A stretch of 64,000 nucleotides of DNA, from contig MCFE01000044.1 of the NCBI GenBank assembly GCA_002104905.1, forward strand, positions 62,001 through 126,000, written 5' to 3'. Below, piece after piece: positions 44,436-59,600 of the stretch; the stretch's first letter is position 1; each line of letters starts with the position of its first letter. The notes under the pieces are model-generated. The model saw nothing but the letters and a program-made list of their open reading frames with translations. It was not told where the DNA came from and did not search any database. Made by a program: the position numbers and the translations under genes. Source of the DNA: Basidiobolus meristosporus CBS 931.73. Its lineage: Eukaryota > Basidiobolomycota > Basidiobolomycetes > Basidiobolales > Basidiobolaceae.

Positions 44436-46938
44436 ATGGTTCTAGAGACACCAAAGTCCCCCCGTTCCCGAGGTTTCAAAATCTCCATCATGACTTTACC
44501 CTTCACAGACGACCAGAACCTACCCCTCTACCACCACAAATCCCCGCGTCGAGGTGTGTTTCGCACCCACGCATGCCTGAAAAGACTACTCTACGTGACT
44601 GGGTTCTGTATGCTGGTCGCGCTCAGCTGCTATCTTTACATCTGCTATCACCTGTCCGATCTTCCCCTCCACATATTCACCTCGATACCGAGGCTTCCCA
44701 GCGAGAAGATACTGCTCTATCGAATCCTAGGAAACGACCTCCCACCACGCCACAAGCCCGGACAGACATTGCACAACGTCCAGTTCATCCTCCAGCACGA
44801 GTCCGCCTTTCCCGATACCGAGAAATGGTGGATCATTAACCGCATCGTAGACCCGGACCAGGAGCAGGCGATCATCGAGTTGCTGGACCGGTACCACCAG
44901 AAATACGTTCGGATCCCGTTCGTGGAGGAGGAGTATCAGAGCCACGATTTTCGCTACGAGGAGTTCCCGGTGAAGGATTTCTTCCGTTCCCGAGAGTTCA
45001 GCGCCCTGGGGAATATGGGGAAGCTTCGGATCATCGATTTCTCGTACCACAACAAGAACCTTTACGTGATGAACAACGTAGGTAGCATCCCGTCACGAAG
45101 CTAGGTGGCCGACTAACTGACCTTCCCGAATTTCATTGCAGAACGGTGGCCGAAACTTCGCCTTGGAGCACGGGAGAAGGATGGGCCCGAAATGGATCTT
45201 CCCGTTGGACGGGAACTGCTTCTTCACCCAGCAGGCATTCAACGAGATCCGGCGGAACCTCGACATGTACGGGGATTCGTACAAATATTTCGTCATCCCG
45301 ATGGTGAGGGCGCTCAACAACACCGAGATCATCCTGAACCCGGAGGAGCGGCCAGATGCAAGCCAAGAGCCCCAGCTGATCTTCAGGGCCGACGCCAAGG
45401 AGACGTTCAACGCCCAGATGCGTTACGGCAGAAGACCCAAGGTACGGTTGCTTTGTATGTATGTCGCACGCAATCATGATTGACGCCTATTCTCCCTGCC
45501 ACCGCAGCTGGAGCTTCTGTGGAGACTTGGTGCCTACAAACTGCGCGACACCTCCCACGATATTGTGCCTTGGGAGATCCGTGAGCGGCCGGATTCGCCA
45601 GAGAAAGGGGAATTCATCACCGCCGGCTGGGTCTACAGACTATTCTCGGGACAAAGGAATCAGGAGACCAACACAAAAGAGGCGACTCGGATGCGTGCAT
45701 ACAACCGTCTACTTGCTGTTCAACAGTTTATCGACTCCATCGATGAACGGATCGCCCGCAAGCAGTTCAACTCGGACACGTTGCTGATGTACAACGAGAC
45801 TCGACTGCGGCAGCAACGACTGCAATACTGGTCCGGGGAAGCAAGCATGGTGAAGACCGTGAGCCAGCTGCAGAGTCAGGCGGAGAGCATCATCGATGAT
45901 ACGCTGGCGGAGCTTCATTTGCAGGCCAAGCCTTCGGTGAACGGTCCATCCTCGCCAGTCGATCTGGAGAGCCTATTCAACGAGATCGTAGCGCTCACTC
46001 TCGCCACCTACTTCACGGGGGAGGAGAAGTATGCCTCGTGGGCGGGGAATCTGTTACGTCGCAACATCCTGGGTCGGACCCACCTGTGGACTTACCAGAT
46101 GGAAAGCTATCCAGCCCAGGAAGACGGCGATATACCCTGGGATTCCATCCCAAGCCCCCCTACACCGCTGTGGCATCGGCTGGAAACCATCCCGCAAGAG
46201 ACGGACTTCTCGTACCTCCTGGACGCGATACGACTGTTGAGGAGGACGAACGCGGTCACCCACAAGGAATACAGCCAATTGGTAGCGATGGCCAACCGCT
46301 ATCTTGTCCACTTGATCACTTCGCCGGAGACAAAGAACTCGACCAGGTACCCAGACCACAGAGGAACGTTCCGGGATTTCCAGGTCGTTGCGCTGTCTGG
46401 CTTCGTAGGGGATTTTCGTCTGTTCCTTCATACAGCCAACTGGAGTAGAATGAGGATAGGGAAGCAGTTCGATACTGCACTATCGCAGCCGTACGAGAGC
46501 TTGGCCGCTTCCGAGGAAGCCCCCGGAGATCAGAGCTTGGTTGACTCGAAAGCCAGCCATAAAGCGACGAAGAATCTTATCTACTGGTCGCTAATGACAA
46601 GATTACTTCAGAACTCTAGGGTGAATGTCGACCTGTGGAGGCACCAAACTGCACATGGAGTCAGGTTAAACAACGCGATCATCAAGCACCTTACCCAGCA
46701 TATCAAACTCTCAGCCAACGGAGGGATTGAGCGGGAGGCAGCTCGAGAAGAGGGCAGCCTACTGGCGCTTGCAAGTATCTCTCTGGCGGCAGAGAAGGCA
46801 GCAACGGAGGATTCGGGGTTGAATCGGGAGATCCTATCGAATATTGTCCAAGCCACCCGGCTGGCACGATCCAAACTCAATCAAGCAGATACCAAAGGTA
46901 CCGGACTTCCACCATTCTGGTCGCTCGGGATAGAATGA
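44436..46938 (+). CDS. Type II membrane protein: glycosyltransferase-like region plus alginate-lyase-like domain
   Basis: Exons 44436-45077, 45142-45441 and 45508-46938 give 790 residues. A basic N-terminus (about 50 residues) precedes one membrane segment (51-71), so the bulk would face the Golgi lumen or cell exterior. Residues about 88-310 begin ILLYRILGNDLPPRH and include NGGRNFALEHG and WIFPLDGNCFF, a layout like nucleotide-sugar transferases (the LDGN could take the DxD role); this is inference. Residues about 465-700 resemble the all-helical chondroitin AC/alginate lyase fold: TYFTGEEKYASWAGNLL, YLLDAIRLLRR, then DHRGTFRDFQ (about 597-606) where the family has NNHGTxxDxQ, and SQPYE (about 640). 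The Asn-His pair is therefore altered and catalysis is uncertain. It may build or trim an acidic wall polysaccharide. Start: TTG-initiated extension rejected in favour of the ATG at 44436. Confidence 0.8.
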
Positions 46939-46954
46939 GAACCAAATAATCCAG

Positions 46955-46985
46955 GATCCATATGTATATATATATATATATACGC
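46955..46985. repeat. TA microsatellite after the lyase-fusion gene
   Basis: A run of TATA dinucleotides of about 20 bp lies 20-45 bp past the stop codon, in the likely 3' UTR. Confidence 0.7.
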
Positions 46986-47238
46986 TGATTTTAAGCAGTT
47001 GTGTCACGAAGTAGTCATAGATCGACTAATAAATTTTGCTGGAATCAAACTGCGTTTTGTTGACAGGATTTCATGGGGCGCTGGGCCAATCAGGTGGAGC
47101 GGGCGTGTAGCTAGTATAAACAAAAAATCCCCTCATTACGAACCCAACAGCCTTGCGCATCCAGTAACGTAACGTTGTCGCTTAACTAGAGTGTGCTCCC
47201 TTTCTTACCACGGTCGCCGAATATCACACTCGCCCCAA

Positions 47239-48231
47239 ATGCATCCCAAGAATTCCAAATACGCCATACCGTACATTCGGGCCCCGGCCAGCCTCTCCTC
47301 CGACGAGAAGCAAGCCCTTTTAGACAACCTTGACCTTGAGGGTAACCGGTCTTTTTTCCACCCCCACTTTTTCTTGCTTCCAAAGTGAATAACCTGAGTT
47401 TGTGCCAACCAGTCCAGGATAGACAGAGAAAACTGCGCACGACCAAGGATCATCTGAGCGCGTATCTTAACTTCTGGGGGGACCTGGAGCTCAACAAAAT
47501 CCCCAAGGCGATCAGGGCTCTCACCATGAAGGAGTTCACCGAGACGTACCACTGTAACGCCAAAGAGTTCTTTGACCGCCAGGCCGCCCTCGAAGTTGAG
47601 AAGTACTCCCTGCCGGCCGCTCCCGACGTTTCTAAGAAAGGGTTGGTATTCGGGTTACTGGTTTGGATTATTCCCCCCCCCCCTCACTGACTGGTTCGTT
47701 TGAAACGTAGTAGGAAACGGTTACGCGGAAACCAAGCGAAAGAGGACTCCAAGAAGCACAAACGGAACCTCACCGATCCTGATACCAAGAGCGCAGCACC
47801 TACCCGTACGTTACGCTCCCGTCTAAAGGTAAGCCATGGTCCAAAAGTCCAAGTCCGGTCCAGAAGATGCTAATGCGATTCTGCAGGAGCAATCGGACGA
47901 GAATCCCAAGCGCAAGATGTCCCTTGCACAGCGAGCCACCCGCTCACAACGTCTAGTGCAGAGAAAGTCGGTGCGCTTGAGTACCTACTCAAGGGGTAAC
48001 GGAGCCCCCTCCAAGGATGACCCGGAAGAGAAACGGATTCCCCAGACCGAATTCAACTTCAACCCACCTTTGATTCAAGTCCCGCTATCGTCTGGAGAGG
48101 TATTGGAGCTTGATCCGGCCCAGTCCCCCTCCACCGTGAAGAACTTGGATGATGCGGCCAAGAAGAAATTATACAGTAGTATCTCAACTTTACAGAGTCA
48201 ACTGAACAGGTTCATGTCGGCCATGAACTAA
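47239..48231 (+). CDS. NBL1: Borealin-like chromosomal passenger complex subunit
   Basis: Four exons (47239-47341, 47413-47641, 47711-47828, 47887-48231) encode 264 residues. Borealin holds Survivin/Bir1 and INCENP/Sli15 together and targets Aurora B to centromeres. The N-terminal helix LLDNLDLEVQDRQRKL (about 28-43) followed by NKIPKAIRALTMKEFTE is the Borealin/Nbl1 INCENP-binding signature. The middle is basic and Ser/Lys-rich (SKKHKRN, KRKMSLAQRATRSQRLVQRK), fit for nucleosome or DNA contact. The C-terminus, FNPPLIQVPLSSGEVLEL then LDDAAKKKLYSSISTLQ, matches the C-terminal domain of animal Borealin that dimerises. Yeast Nbl1 proteins consist only of the first part. The exon 2/3 junction (47641/47711) was set by frame; a donor four bases later gives the wrong frame. 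Confidence 0.82.
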
Positions 48232-48706
48232 GTTGATTAATCCTCCCGCAACACCCAATATGCTATACACACCCACCCGGCTGTGGCTTCCATATGCTAT
48301 ATGCGATCGAAGAGAACCACCATCTGCCCCCGTTATCCCATGTCATCTGGCACCTCTTATTCGTTGTATTATCTTGAATACTCCCAACCGTCTGTCTTCT
48401 ACTTTTCTCTTCGATATCCTGTAAATACATCGTCGATTATTATCACCACCAATCAAGCTCCCCATTGGTTGTTTATCGGTCTCATCATAATATATGATAA
48501 ATCTGGGAACTCCGCATGTGACCCCAAGGAAAAGAGAGAAGTTATATAGGTTTCAGTGGGGGCAACTCGCCGACCCTGATGAAACCCATTTTCGCGATCT
48601 CAGTCCAAGAAATAATTATCTTTTATTGTTCTAAGAATGCAGAAGAATTCAAGTCGTTTTCAGGATTTTCATCAAAACCCTACTCCAAAACGGGGATTCA
48701 AAGAGT
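48232..48706. other. Convergent intergenic, Borealin 3' to SEC23 3'
   Basis: No gene seen; the two genes end toward each other across 475 bp. Confidence 0.5.
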
Positions 48707-51620
<2,914 letters not shown>

Positions 51621-52523
51621 CTCGGTTGATAAAGTTACTGTATGCCTCACGTAACAGCAGCAGCTGAACTGGCGAAAATAAAAGAAGCTATCGATCTGGT
51701 GACGGAAACCCAACTACATAAATGGCAACCCCATGTCAAAAGAATTGGGTGGAATCAACAAACTCGCGAGGTGTTGGACTATTTTCGAGGATTAAACCCA
51801 CCGAGGTGGTGATTATATGTGCAGGCACTCAACCATTGGACAGTTTTTGTCATTTCAACAATGCTTCATCAACTTGGTATTCAATTTGGTTCAAGTCGTT
51901 AAACGATGGGTGATTGGTCGGAAGATGGGATCAGAATCGACCGCTGGATTTGGCAGTATTTTATTTGGATCAGCATCATGTCACAGACAAGAATCAAGTA
52001 TAAGCCCCTCATCCTCTACGCTCAGCACAATAAGATAACAATGCATAAAATTAAATAAGCTCCTGTTGGAGGGATTACCTGATGCGTCCAATATAGATCC
52101 CAGGTATTGTTTGAGGTGCCTGGTGCTTGGTGCTTGGTTCTTGGTGTTTAATCAATATTCTGCCCTGTGATGTCGGGTATTAAAATGTACCTGTACGTTG
52201 ACTGGGTTGCATCCAGATATTCCCACCTCTTCTCGATAATTTCTTTTTTACAGATAAGATCCTACTGCTGAAGGCCCAGCTTGATCATTGCCCTTTAGCT
52301 TATTTTCCTCGGGTCTGGTTTACCTCTTTGATAGCTTCTTTGTTAACGAACTCCATCGCTCTATCTCTATCTAATCGAGGACCCGGTCGTTACCTTTCCC
52401 TCTACGCTTCCTTGGTAGAGAGTTTCTTCCAGCTCCCAGACGCTATTTACTATTTATTCCGATACCCTAATACGCTGAAAAGCCAGCGTTCATATTAAAA
52501 CGTTCACCTAAACAGCACATAAC
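51621..52523. promoter_or_regulatory. Divergent intergenic region between SEC23 and the UPF0658 gene
   Basis: 903 bp with no gene seen; both transcripts leave it in opposite directions, and both products act in the early secretory pathway. No specific operator could be identified. Confidence 0.5.
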
Positions 52524-53871
52524 ATGAAGGTATCTACCCACTATGCAGACCCACCCTTGACATCGCTTCTCTCATGTTGTGTGAAGCAAGCACATATTGC
52601 AACCAGCGTACTGACCATTTCTTGCCTTCTGGTCAAATAGCAACAACGGAGGTTCAGTACCGCCAAACTCACCCTCATACTAGTTTTCATCGAGGCCCTG
52701 TTGGTAATATTCTTCGAGTCCTTCATCACTTACAACGCAAAAACCTCAGGATGGGAGAAGGGTAGCGACATTATGAGAGTGAAAATCGACAGCTTGTTTG
52801 TGTATTTCATTATTTTTATCAGCTCCCAAATCTTCCAAGTGGTGCTTATATGGGATGCGGTAACTAAGAATACTCTATGCTACGGTCGACTCCAGGGGCT
52901 CTTCGAGTACTCATATTCTTTTCGCTATAGTTGCGCTTTCAAAATACCATTCAAATCATCGGATTTTTGGTATTTCACTTCTGCTGCTTTGGATACTCCA
53001 TCATCCAATGGTTCCAGCTATCCTCTTTTCTGAGCACCTTCAAAGTCAACAATGTCCCCAAGAGCCTCGTCCTCTTTCCCATCATCATTGCTGGCGTCGT
53101 CCTGCTTTTCCAAATCATCTTCATGATACTCAGTTGGAAGCTCTACCAAGAGTTTGGCTGGAAGATATACAAGCGGATTGGGGCCGATCTGCGGATGAAA
53201 GGTACAGTACAAGGCACGGCAATTCAACCGGGCAAGAGCTAACCGATTCATAGAGAGGTTCCGCGCATATCAGATTTTCCTGCTGCTCATAAAGATGGAT
53301 GTCTTCTTCTTTCTGGGATTCTGCGTGCAGTTCCTGGTACTCGTCCTGCGTGGATCCGATGTTGAGATCCCACTCACGATAGCAGCACTTCCTTTGATGG
53401 TTCTCACCTTGGTACTGGCCATCTATGGGATGAGGAGAGAGAACAAGATCATGGTGAAGATCTTCTTGTTTGGCCTGTTCTGTGGCGCCGGCTACTTCGC
53501 CTTCAAAATCATCAAGATGTGGATTCAGAGACATGACGACAAGTATCAGAATGTGATCATCTTTCTGTCGTTCTTTGGTATGACTCAGTCGCATACATAG
53601 GCGTGGCATGGACGTCCGCACTAACAATTGACCCCCCATCCATGTAGCCGCGCTCTCACTGATCATGATTCTGCTCACAATCATTCAAACCTGGGTGTGT
53701 TACCAGAACTTTGGGAAGGGGTTGAAAGTATACAGTTAGTAGCCAGTTACAACCGGACTGAACATCGCTGCAGCCACTGACTAATGAATCTGTTTAGTAC
53801 AATCGTCGCCTCATGGGATTGCACATGCACAGCAGGCTGGTGAGCGCTATATGACACTAGAGGATGACTAA
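52524..53871 (+). CDS. UPF0658 family Golgi multi-pass membrane protein
   Basis: Six exons: 52524-52529, 52641-52859, 52931-53201, 53254-53577, 53648-53734 and 53798-53871, giving 326 residues. The first exon is only ATG AAG; the donor AAG/GTATCT and the family-like N-terminus that results support it. About eight hydrophobic segments are visible (near 11-31, 52-74, 82-102, 120-143, 172-197, 203-225, 234-255, 275-295). Diagnostic blocks of the fungal UPF0658 family are present: KLYQEFGWKIYKRIGADL, YQIFLLLIKMDVFFFLGF and CYQNFGKGLK. The biochemical role of the family is unknown; S. pombe members are placed in the Golgi. The last exon encodes a short cytosolic tail ending YMTLEDD, and its final 35 bases are duplicated just after the stop. 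Confidence 0.88.
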
Positions 53872-53909
53872 TCTGTGAGCGCTATTTGACACTAGAGGAT
53901 GGCTAATCT
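53840..53909 (+). repeat. 35-bp tandem duplication across the UPF0658 stop codon
   Basis: Two units start GTGAGCGCTAT(A/T)TGACACTAG and follow each other directly (53840-53874, 53875-53909) with about two differences. The first unit encodes the last residues and stop. Confidence 0.88.
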
Positions 53910-54212
53910 CGGAGTTTGATTATTCTGAACGATTGTCTGATAATATCTGTTTACTTGGTTCCTATATCCACTCATCCATCCAACCCCCTCGTGTATTTTA
54001 TCTCCCTGCCCGCCTTTTGCTTCAATATAATCCTGGCATTTAGACTGCGCCACCTCCCGTGACACACTTCCTATTTATATTCCCCATCCCCGCATGATCA
54101 AAGGGCAGCCATTGGCACGACTGAAATAGCGGGTTTGCCAAAAAAGTCTATTGAGCGAGATTAGAGGGGACAAGGAGGGTGGGACAGGCAGCGGGTACAG
54201 GCAGCGGGTTGA
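53910..54212. other. Convergent intergenic, UPF0658 3' to WrbA-type gene 3'
   Basis: No gene seen. A CAGCGGGTT word is repeated (54118-54215) near the end of the minus-strand gene. Confidence 0.5.
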
Positions 54213-55189
54213 CTAATGGGAGAATAGCTTTTTGAAACTCTTCAGGAAGCTTCGCTTTTTTGGAAGCTTTTTTTCACGGACCGCTAGGTGACTGTTCAGG
54301 GTGTAATTTGTGGAATAGGTGCTATTGGTCGGTGTGTAGAGGCTCTCGTCGTCACACTTTCCTCTAGTCACCTGTAGCACCAGTTGTCCAAAATGCTCTC
54401 CCTGTAAGCGGGCGATTTCCCGCTCTTTTTGGGAGGCGGGCCTTGACCCGTCCCCGTTGGTGATGGTACCGGCGCCCCACGGGCTCCCACCTATCACTTC
54501 GGTGTTGTCGGTGAGATGTGGTGAGGTGAAACCAAGCGGAACATAGATCATCCCGTGGTGGGTTAGATTGGTAATGAATGTGTACCCTGTTGTTTCATGG
54601 CCACCTCGCTGACAAGAGGTCGAGAAGAAAGTTCCGGCCAATTTGTGATGTAAAGCACCGCTACGTATTTTAAAGCGTAAGTTTTGTGTGATGTGCCATA
54701 GTATCATAATGTCCCTACTCGGTCCACAGTGGGAGCGTCGTCTCCCAAAACGCATGGTATTGCGAAGGCATGGCCCCGTAGCGTGTACTACAACAAAGGC
54801 CATCGTCAGTAAATGAAATGCGACCAGAGGGGTAGGAAAAGCCCACTCACGGGATACCAAATAATATTCCATCTGCTTCTTGTAGCTTCTCTAATGTAAT
54901 GATGGGGACGTTCGGCTTCGGTGGGGCCCCTATGCTCTGAAGAACTTTCAAGGTCTATTAGTCGGCGTCCATTGGGATTGTATCAGATGCGGCCTCTCTC
55001 ACCCTCTTCAGGTATTGTCTCTGGGATCTGGTACATCTCTACGGTGAGGTTCGGGTTTTTCTCCAGTCCGAGTTGGACTTCTTTAGCTAGCTGATACACA
55101 TGGCCGTACAGTGTGTAGAAAATCACCAATACTTTCGCTCGGTGAGTCGCAGCATGAATTTGGATAGGTGGTATTGACTGCATAGACAT
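54213..55189 (-). CDS. NAD(P)H:quinone oxidoreductase, WrbA/Pst2 flavodoxin-like family
   Basis: Exons from the start: 55003-55189, 54851-54944, 54719-54787 and 54213-54660; 265 residues. Enzymes of this family bind FMN and reduce quinones by two electrons. The N-terminus after 20 residues reads KVLVIFYTLYGHVYQLAKEV, the FMN-phosphate loop (usually SxYGH; here TLYGH). Later blocks are ITLEKLQEADGILFGIPTRYG, GALHHKLAGTFFSTSCQRGGHETT and IYVPLGF, then GGSPWGAGTITNGDGSR, all in family order. After the flavodoxin domain there is a 40-residue extension ending KKLPKKRSFLKSFKKLFSH, strongly basic with spaced Phe/Leu, likely an amphipathic membrane-binding end, as Ycp4/Pst2 proteins associate with membranes. 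The ATG at 55189 has a second in-frame ATG two codons later; either may start. Confidence 0.9.
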
Positions 55190-56698
55190 CACGATGAAAA
55201 CGCAGGCTACGTTTCCCAGCTAACCCTTTATAACATACACGCACATACAGGCTCTACGGTGAATGGTAACTAAAGGAGGCCTTGGTCGCACCCCGTGTAA
55301 CTTTGAAAAAAATGCATCTCTTTCGGTCTTAAAACTCATGAAGATTTTGGGCACGGTTTCATGGTATTTGTTACCTAGGGCTCTCATGCTGCTATTCCCT
55401 TGGTGTGATGGTATCACGAATTTATTGTGCATTTAAATCTGATCGCAGGAGCGTAGGTTGCATCACCTGGACAACATATTGGGATAATGGCCGACGTCTA
55501 TATTATTAACCTGAGATCGTGGACACGAATTCAACAACAAATCACACGCCTGCCCTGGCTCCAGCGGTGCTCTTCCCAAATCACTCAGGGTTGGGATGCA
55601 AGATTTATCGCCCTAATCGATGAGTTTGGCTGTTTCAGTGAGTGACTTGGCTAAGCAGAGCAGGGCCAATGGACTTCTTATCGGTGTTTGATTTCTTCAG
55701 ATCGATAGGTCGCTTCACGAGATGAGACATGATGCGATGTGACTACGCTGACATACAATCCGAACTATTCCACACAACCTGCCAATTAATACATGTGGGT
55801 ACAGGAGTCATCGACCCCTGGACACGAGATAATGCTGCAACTAAGCCACTGGACAGCCACAAGCTTGATGATTAGGTCAAGAAAATTCGCCATTGTGGGA
55901 TTGCGTGTGGTGAGTTTATCTACGGAAGTGACGTTGCATGATAGATAAAGGAATCATCGAACTCTACTAAAAGCATACCCCTTACCAATGTCGGGTCAGC
56001 GGGTTTGAGCATTGGTTGGCCATATATCAGCGGTCATCATGAAGTGGATCATTTCCGCGCTGGAGTTCCGATGGAAGTTCGACTTGGGCGGATAACAGTT
56101 GATATTCTTATGACGAATAGGAATGGATCAAGCATTATTAATAACAAACACAAGCAACCTGTCATTTCACGTGGATTTGGTGGGCTGATCTCTTGGATAG
56201 CCAAGCCATTAGGAGTGAGGAGGTAGTATGTTGCAAGCTACGGATACAGTGAGATAGGCATGAGGTAAATACTACGATGAGAGTGGGCCAGAAATCATGT
56301 TCATTGACTATTGATTCGTGGAAAAGCAGCGGACAATATGGGAGCTGCAGTGTTATTCTCACAGTCGCATCATTTCCAACATCAGAAACATCAGGTTACT
56401 TCATGCCCTTCCTTGAAATTGCGGCTGAAGCGCTTCCCTTTTAACCATTACACTTGCAACTCTGACTCTAGAACCGATTGTTATTACCCACCACCCCAAC
56501 GTAGTTCGTCACAACTCTCTATCTGATAAGCGTACCACAACTCGTTAAATTCCTGGATTTTTCAAGTTGTCTTCTCAAGCTCCTTCTCGAGTTGTTAGAA
56601 AAGCAGATAATGGTATAACCTCCAAACGCATATCTAGCGAGAGAATAACCCCAAAAGTAGACACCTTGCCACTTGATGAGCATAAAGGGCTTCCTTGT
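55190..56698. other. Long intergenic region between WrbA-type gene and BCAS3-type gene
   Basis: About 1.5 kb. A frame at 56005-56226 and another at 56311-56526 lack recognisable domains. An open frame continuous with the next gene runs back to 56567 but has no ATG there, so a small upstream exon of the BCAS3-type gene could lie in this region. Confidence 0.45.
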
Positions 56699-59600
56699 AT
56701 GACGAAAACAAACAAAACGACGAAGCCTCAGCAGCCTTTCGACGAGGCGACCACCTCGGCCAAGCGCATGAAGGCAGAACCTAGATACTTTAGGTAGTCA
56801 CCAGCCTTCCATACAGCCAGTACTATCTATGCTAATTGTTGCTTGCCACAGAGACCCTACTTCTTTACATAGTATCAGCTCCGTGCTACATGGAATATCA
56901 TCATATGTAGCCCATAGTCTTCCAGAGTCGCTCTCGCGAGTTAAAAGGACTTCACTTGGAGTTGATACGCCCTGCAACGCTGTGAGGGGAGCACATGGAG
57001 AAAGTGGAACGCTAACTCCTGAACGTAAAAAGGTTGTTGCATATGCCTCATTCAACTGGATCACTGGCTATTTTAGCCATGATGGAGCTGATTCTGGCCC
57101 TCAAAGGTAGTCATCTTCTAATACACAAGTGCTTGTGAATGGATCCTTATTGATCAATTTTCAGGAAACCGTGCTTGCTATTGGGATACAACGACGGGTT
57201 TCAGATCTGGGACTTGTCTGACACTGACAATATATGTGAGATGGCCTCCGTCCGCAGCAATACAGAGATAAGGTCGATTGAGGTAGGTTCGATACTGTAG
57301 AGATGGATGCGGAGTATACTCTTATGCTTTGATAGGCACTTCCCAACCCCAACCTACCTGGAGTTGACGAGCTTCAAGACCATAGAGCGCTGCTAGCATT
57401 TGTGTACGTTCGATACCTTAATTGGCACATCGACCCAAACTAACCGATTCGTTAACCCCGAAGGGCCGAGAGGAGAGAGGAGCAGCAGGAGATGGGGTCG
57501 AGGCTGAATATTTTCTCCATGAGAAATCACAAAATCGTGAAGACATTAGAGTATGCTGATGAAGAAATCTCCGGTGTCAAAGCAAATGAGCGGGTGGTCC
57601 TTGTGGTGCGTATGTGCTTATGTTTTCCATTCAAGATAACATGCTAATTCCACCTTCGCAGTTGGTGAAGCATAAGGCTATTGATGTACTCTCCCCACTG
57701 TCCCTCGGACGGGTTGCTCGGCTCACTGACATCTTTTGTCATCCAATCACCGGCTCTCCAGTGTTGACGTTAGGGCATCGGCTGATGGCCTATGGCACTT
57801 CGCATCCGCCGCCAGTGAGCTCTAGAGCTTTGCCCTCCGATGCTCAGGTCCAGAGCTTCAATGTTGAGCGTGTAGCAAAGGAAATGATGAATGGCGTGAA
57901 GACAATTGGTACGGTTTCGTTTCGTTACCTGTCATCAGCAGAGAGAAGGCCTAAATTCTTGTCTAGGGGAGTATGGTTATAAAACACTCTCCAGCTACCT
58001 GGCTATTTCCCCACCTTCGCAGGCAACTTTTTCGAAACATGGTACCTCACCTAAATCGGCCATTTCACTCAGCCCAACTTCTGGCTCTTTCACACCGGAA
58101 GGCAAGCATATCGACAAATCAATACCCGAGGGGATGGTAATGTTCGAGAGTGCATAATCCAGTCGAAGAGCGATGACTAATGCGATCTACACAGATCATT
58201 GTACGAGACATCTTGTCAATCGTAGAATGCAGCAGCAAACAGGCCCCGCCGATTGCGCACTTCCAGGCCCATCACCACGCGGTCGCATCTTTAGCTTTTA
58301 ACGAGAGTGGATCGCTGCTTGTGACTGCATCGATACAAGGGACAGGCTTTCAGGTCTTCGAACTTCACCAAGGCTCAGCAAAGCGATTGTACAAACTGTC
58401 ACGTGGATATACCTCAGCCTATGTGGAGGACATTGTTTTCAGCGCTGATTCAAAGTGGCTGTCGGTCAGTACTGGCCGTGGAACTACTCACATATACGCA
58501 ATCAATCCCTACGGCGGACCACCCAACGTTCTATCACACGTTAAGAGGCGGATCGAGAACGAACGCACCCAGCACAACCGTTCCAGTGAGGAACCAACTT
58601 ACACCTCACTCTCTTCAATCGTCCGGATCAAACAGAAACATACGGAGATAGACGCGGTCGAAATCGATATCTCTCCGAGCGGCTCGCCCCGCAAGAGTTC
58701 AGGATCACCCGTCGAATCCTCGCTTCAGCAACAGATCCACACTTCTCCAATCACTCTGTTCATCAACCTTAATGGCCATCAGGACATTTTTACATTCAAC
58801 AAAAATGGAACACTGACTCTGCATCGCTTGGACTGCTCTGCTGTGGCGTTGAGAAAAAAGAAGCAGGGTAGGTATGGATGAAATGTTGTATACGGGCATT
58901 TGTTGAACGGTCTCTGACTTACAGGCGTGACCATCAATACATTCGAGCTGAGTGTTGCCGGCGAAGATGTTGCTGAATGGAACCTATTCCGAGGCAATGA
59001 CTGGCCCACCGTTTCCAGCGTGGTGAAGGTACGCACAGCTCGATTATTGTACCACTTCTACATCCTGCTGATTCTCTCCACCCCATTGCAACAGAACGCA
59101 AGTTGTCCCAAGGAGCCTGAAGCGAAGCAATGGTTGGCACAATCAGAAATCACCACTCACCACATCCATGAAGTGTCCCTGTGGAGTTCCCCCCAATTTG
59201 CCTTTCAAACATATGATCACGAGAGCGTCGGAGCCTACTACAGCCAGCTCTTTCCTCAAGCGAACACCCTCGAATTTCGGAGAGATATGCCAATCCCTTA
59301 TGGAGTGTAAGTGGAGATTCATGGAAAGATCAGCCGTGGCAACCCACTAACCCTTCACAGATACATCCCCAAAAAAGCACAGGATGACGACTTCGCCTCG
59401 GAAAACGAGCTGGAAGGTAAGACCATTTTAGTGCTGGTGACTGCCCTAAGAGACTAACAGCTCGCGCCAGGCGATTTATCCAGTGCCATTGCTGAGGACT
59501 TGATACCGATTTCCACCATCTCCAGCCAGATTCAGATCCCCAACGCAGCCCGCAGTAAAGCTGGTAGGAAAAGGACATCTCTATACCTGTTGCTTTGATA

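Noticed and set aside
46955-46985. Promoter TATA box
   Set aside because: It is a long TA microsatellite just after a stop codon, not a positioned TATA element.
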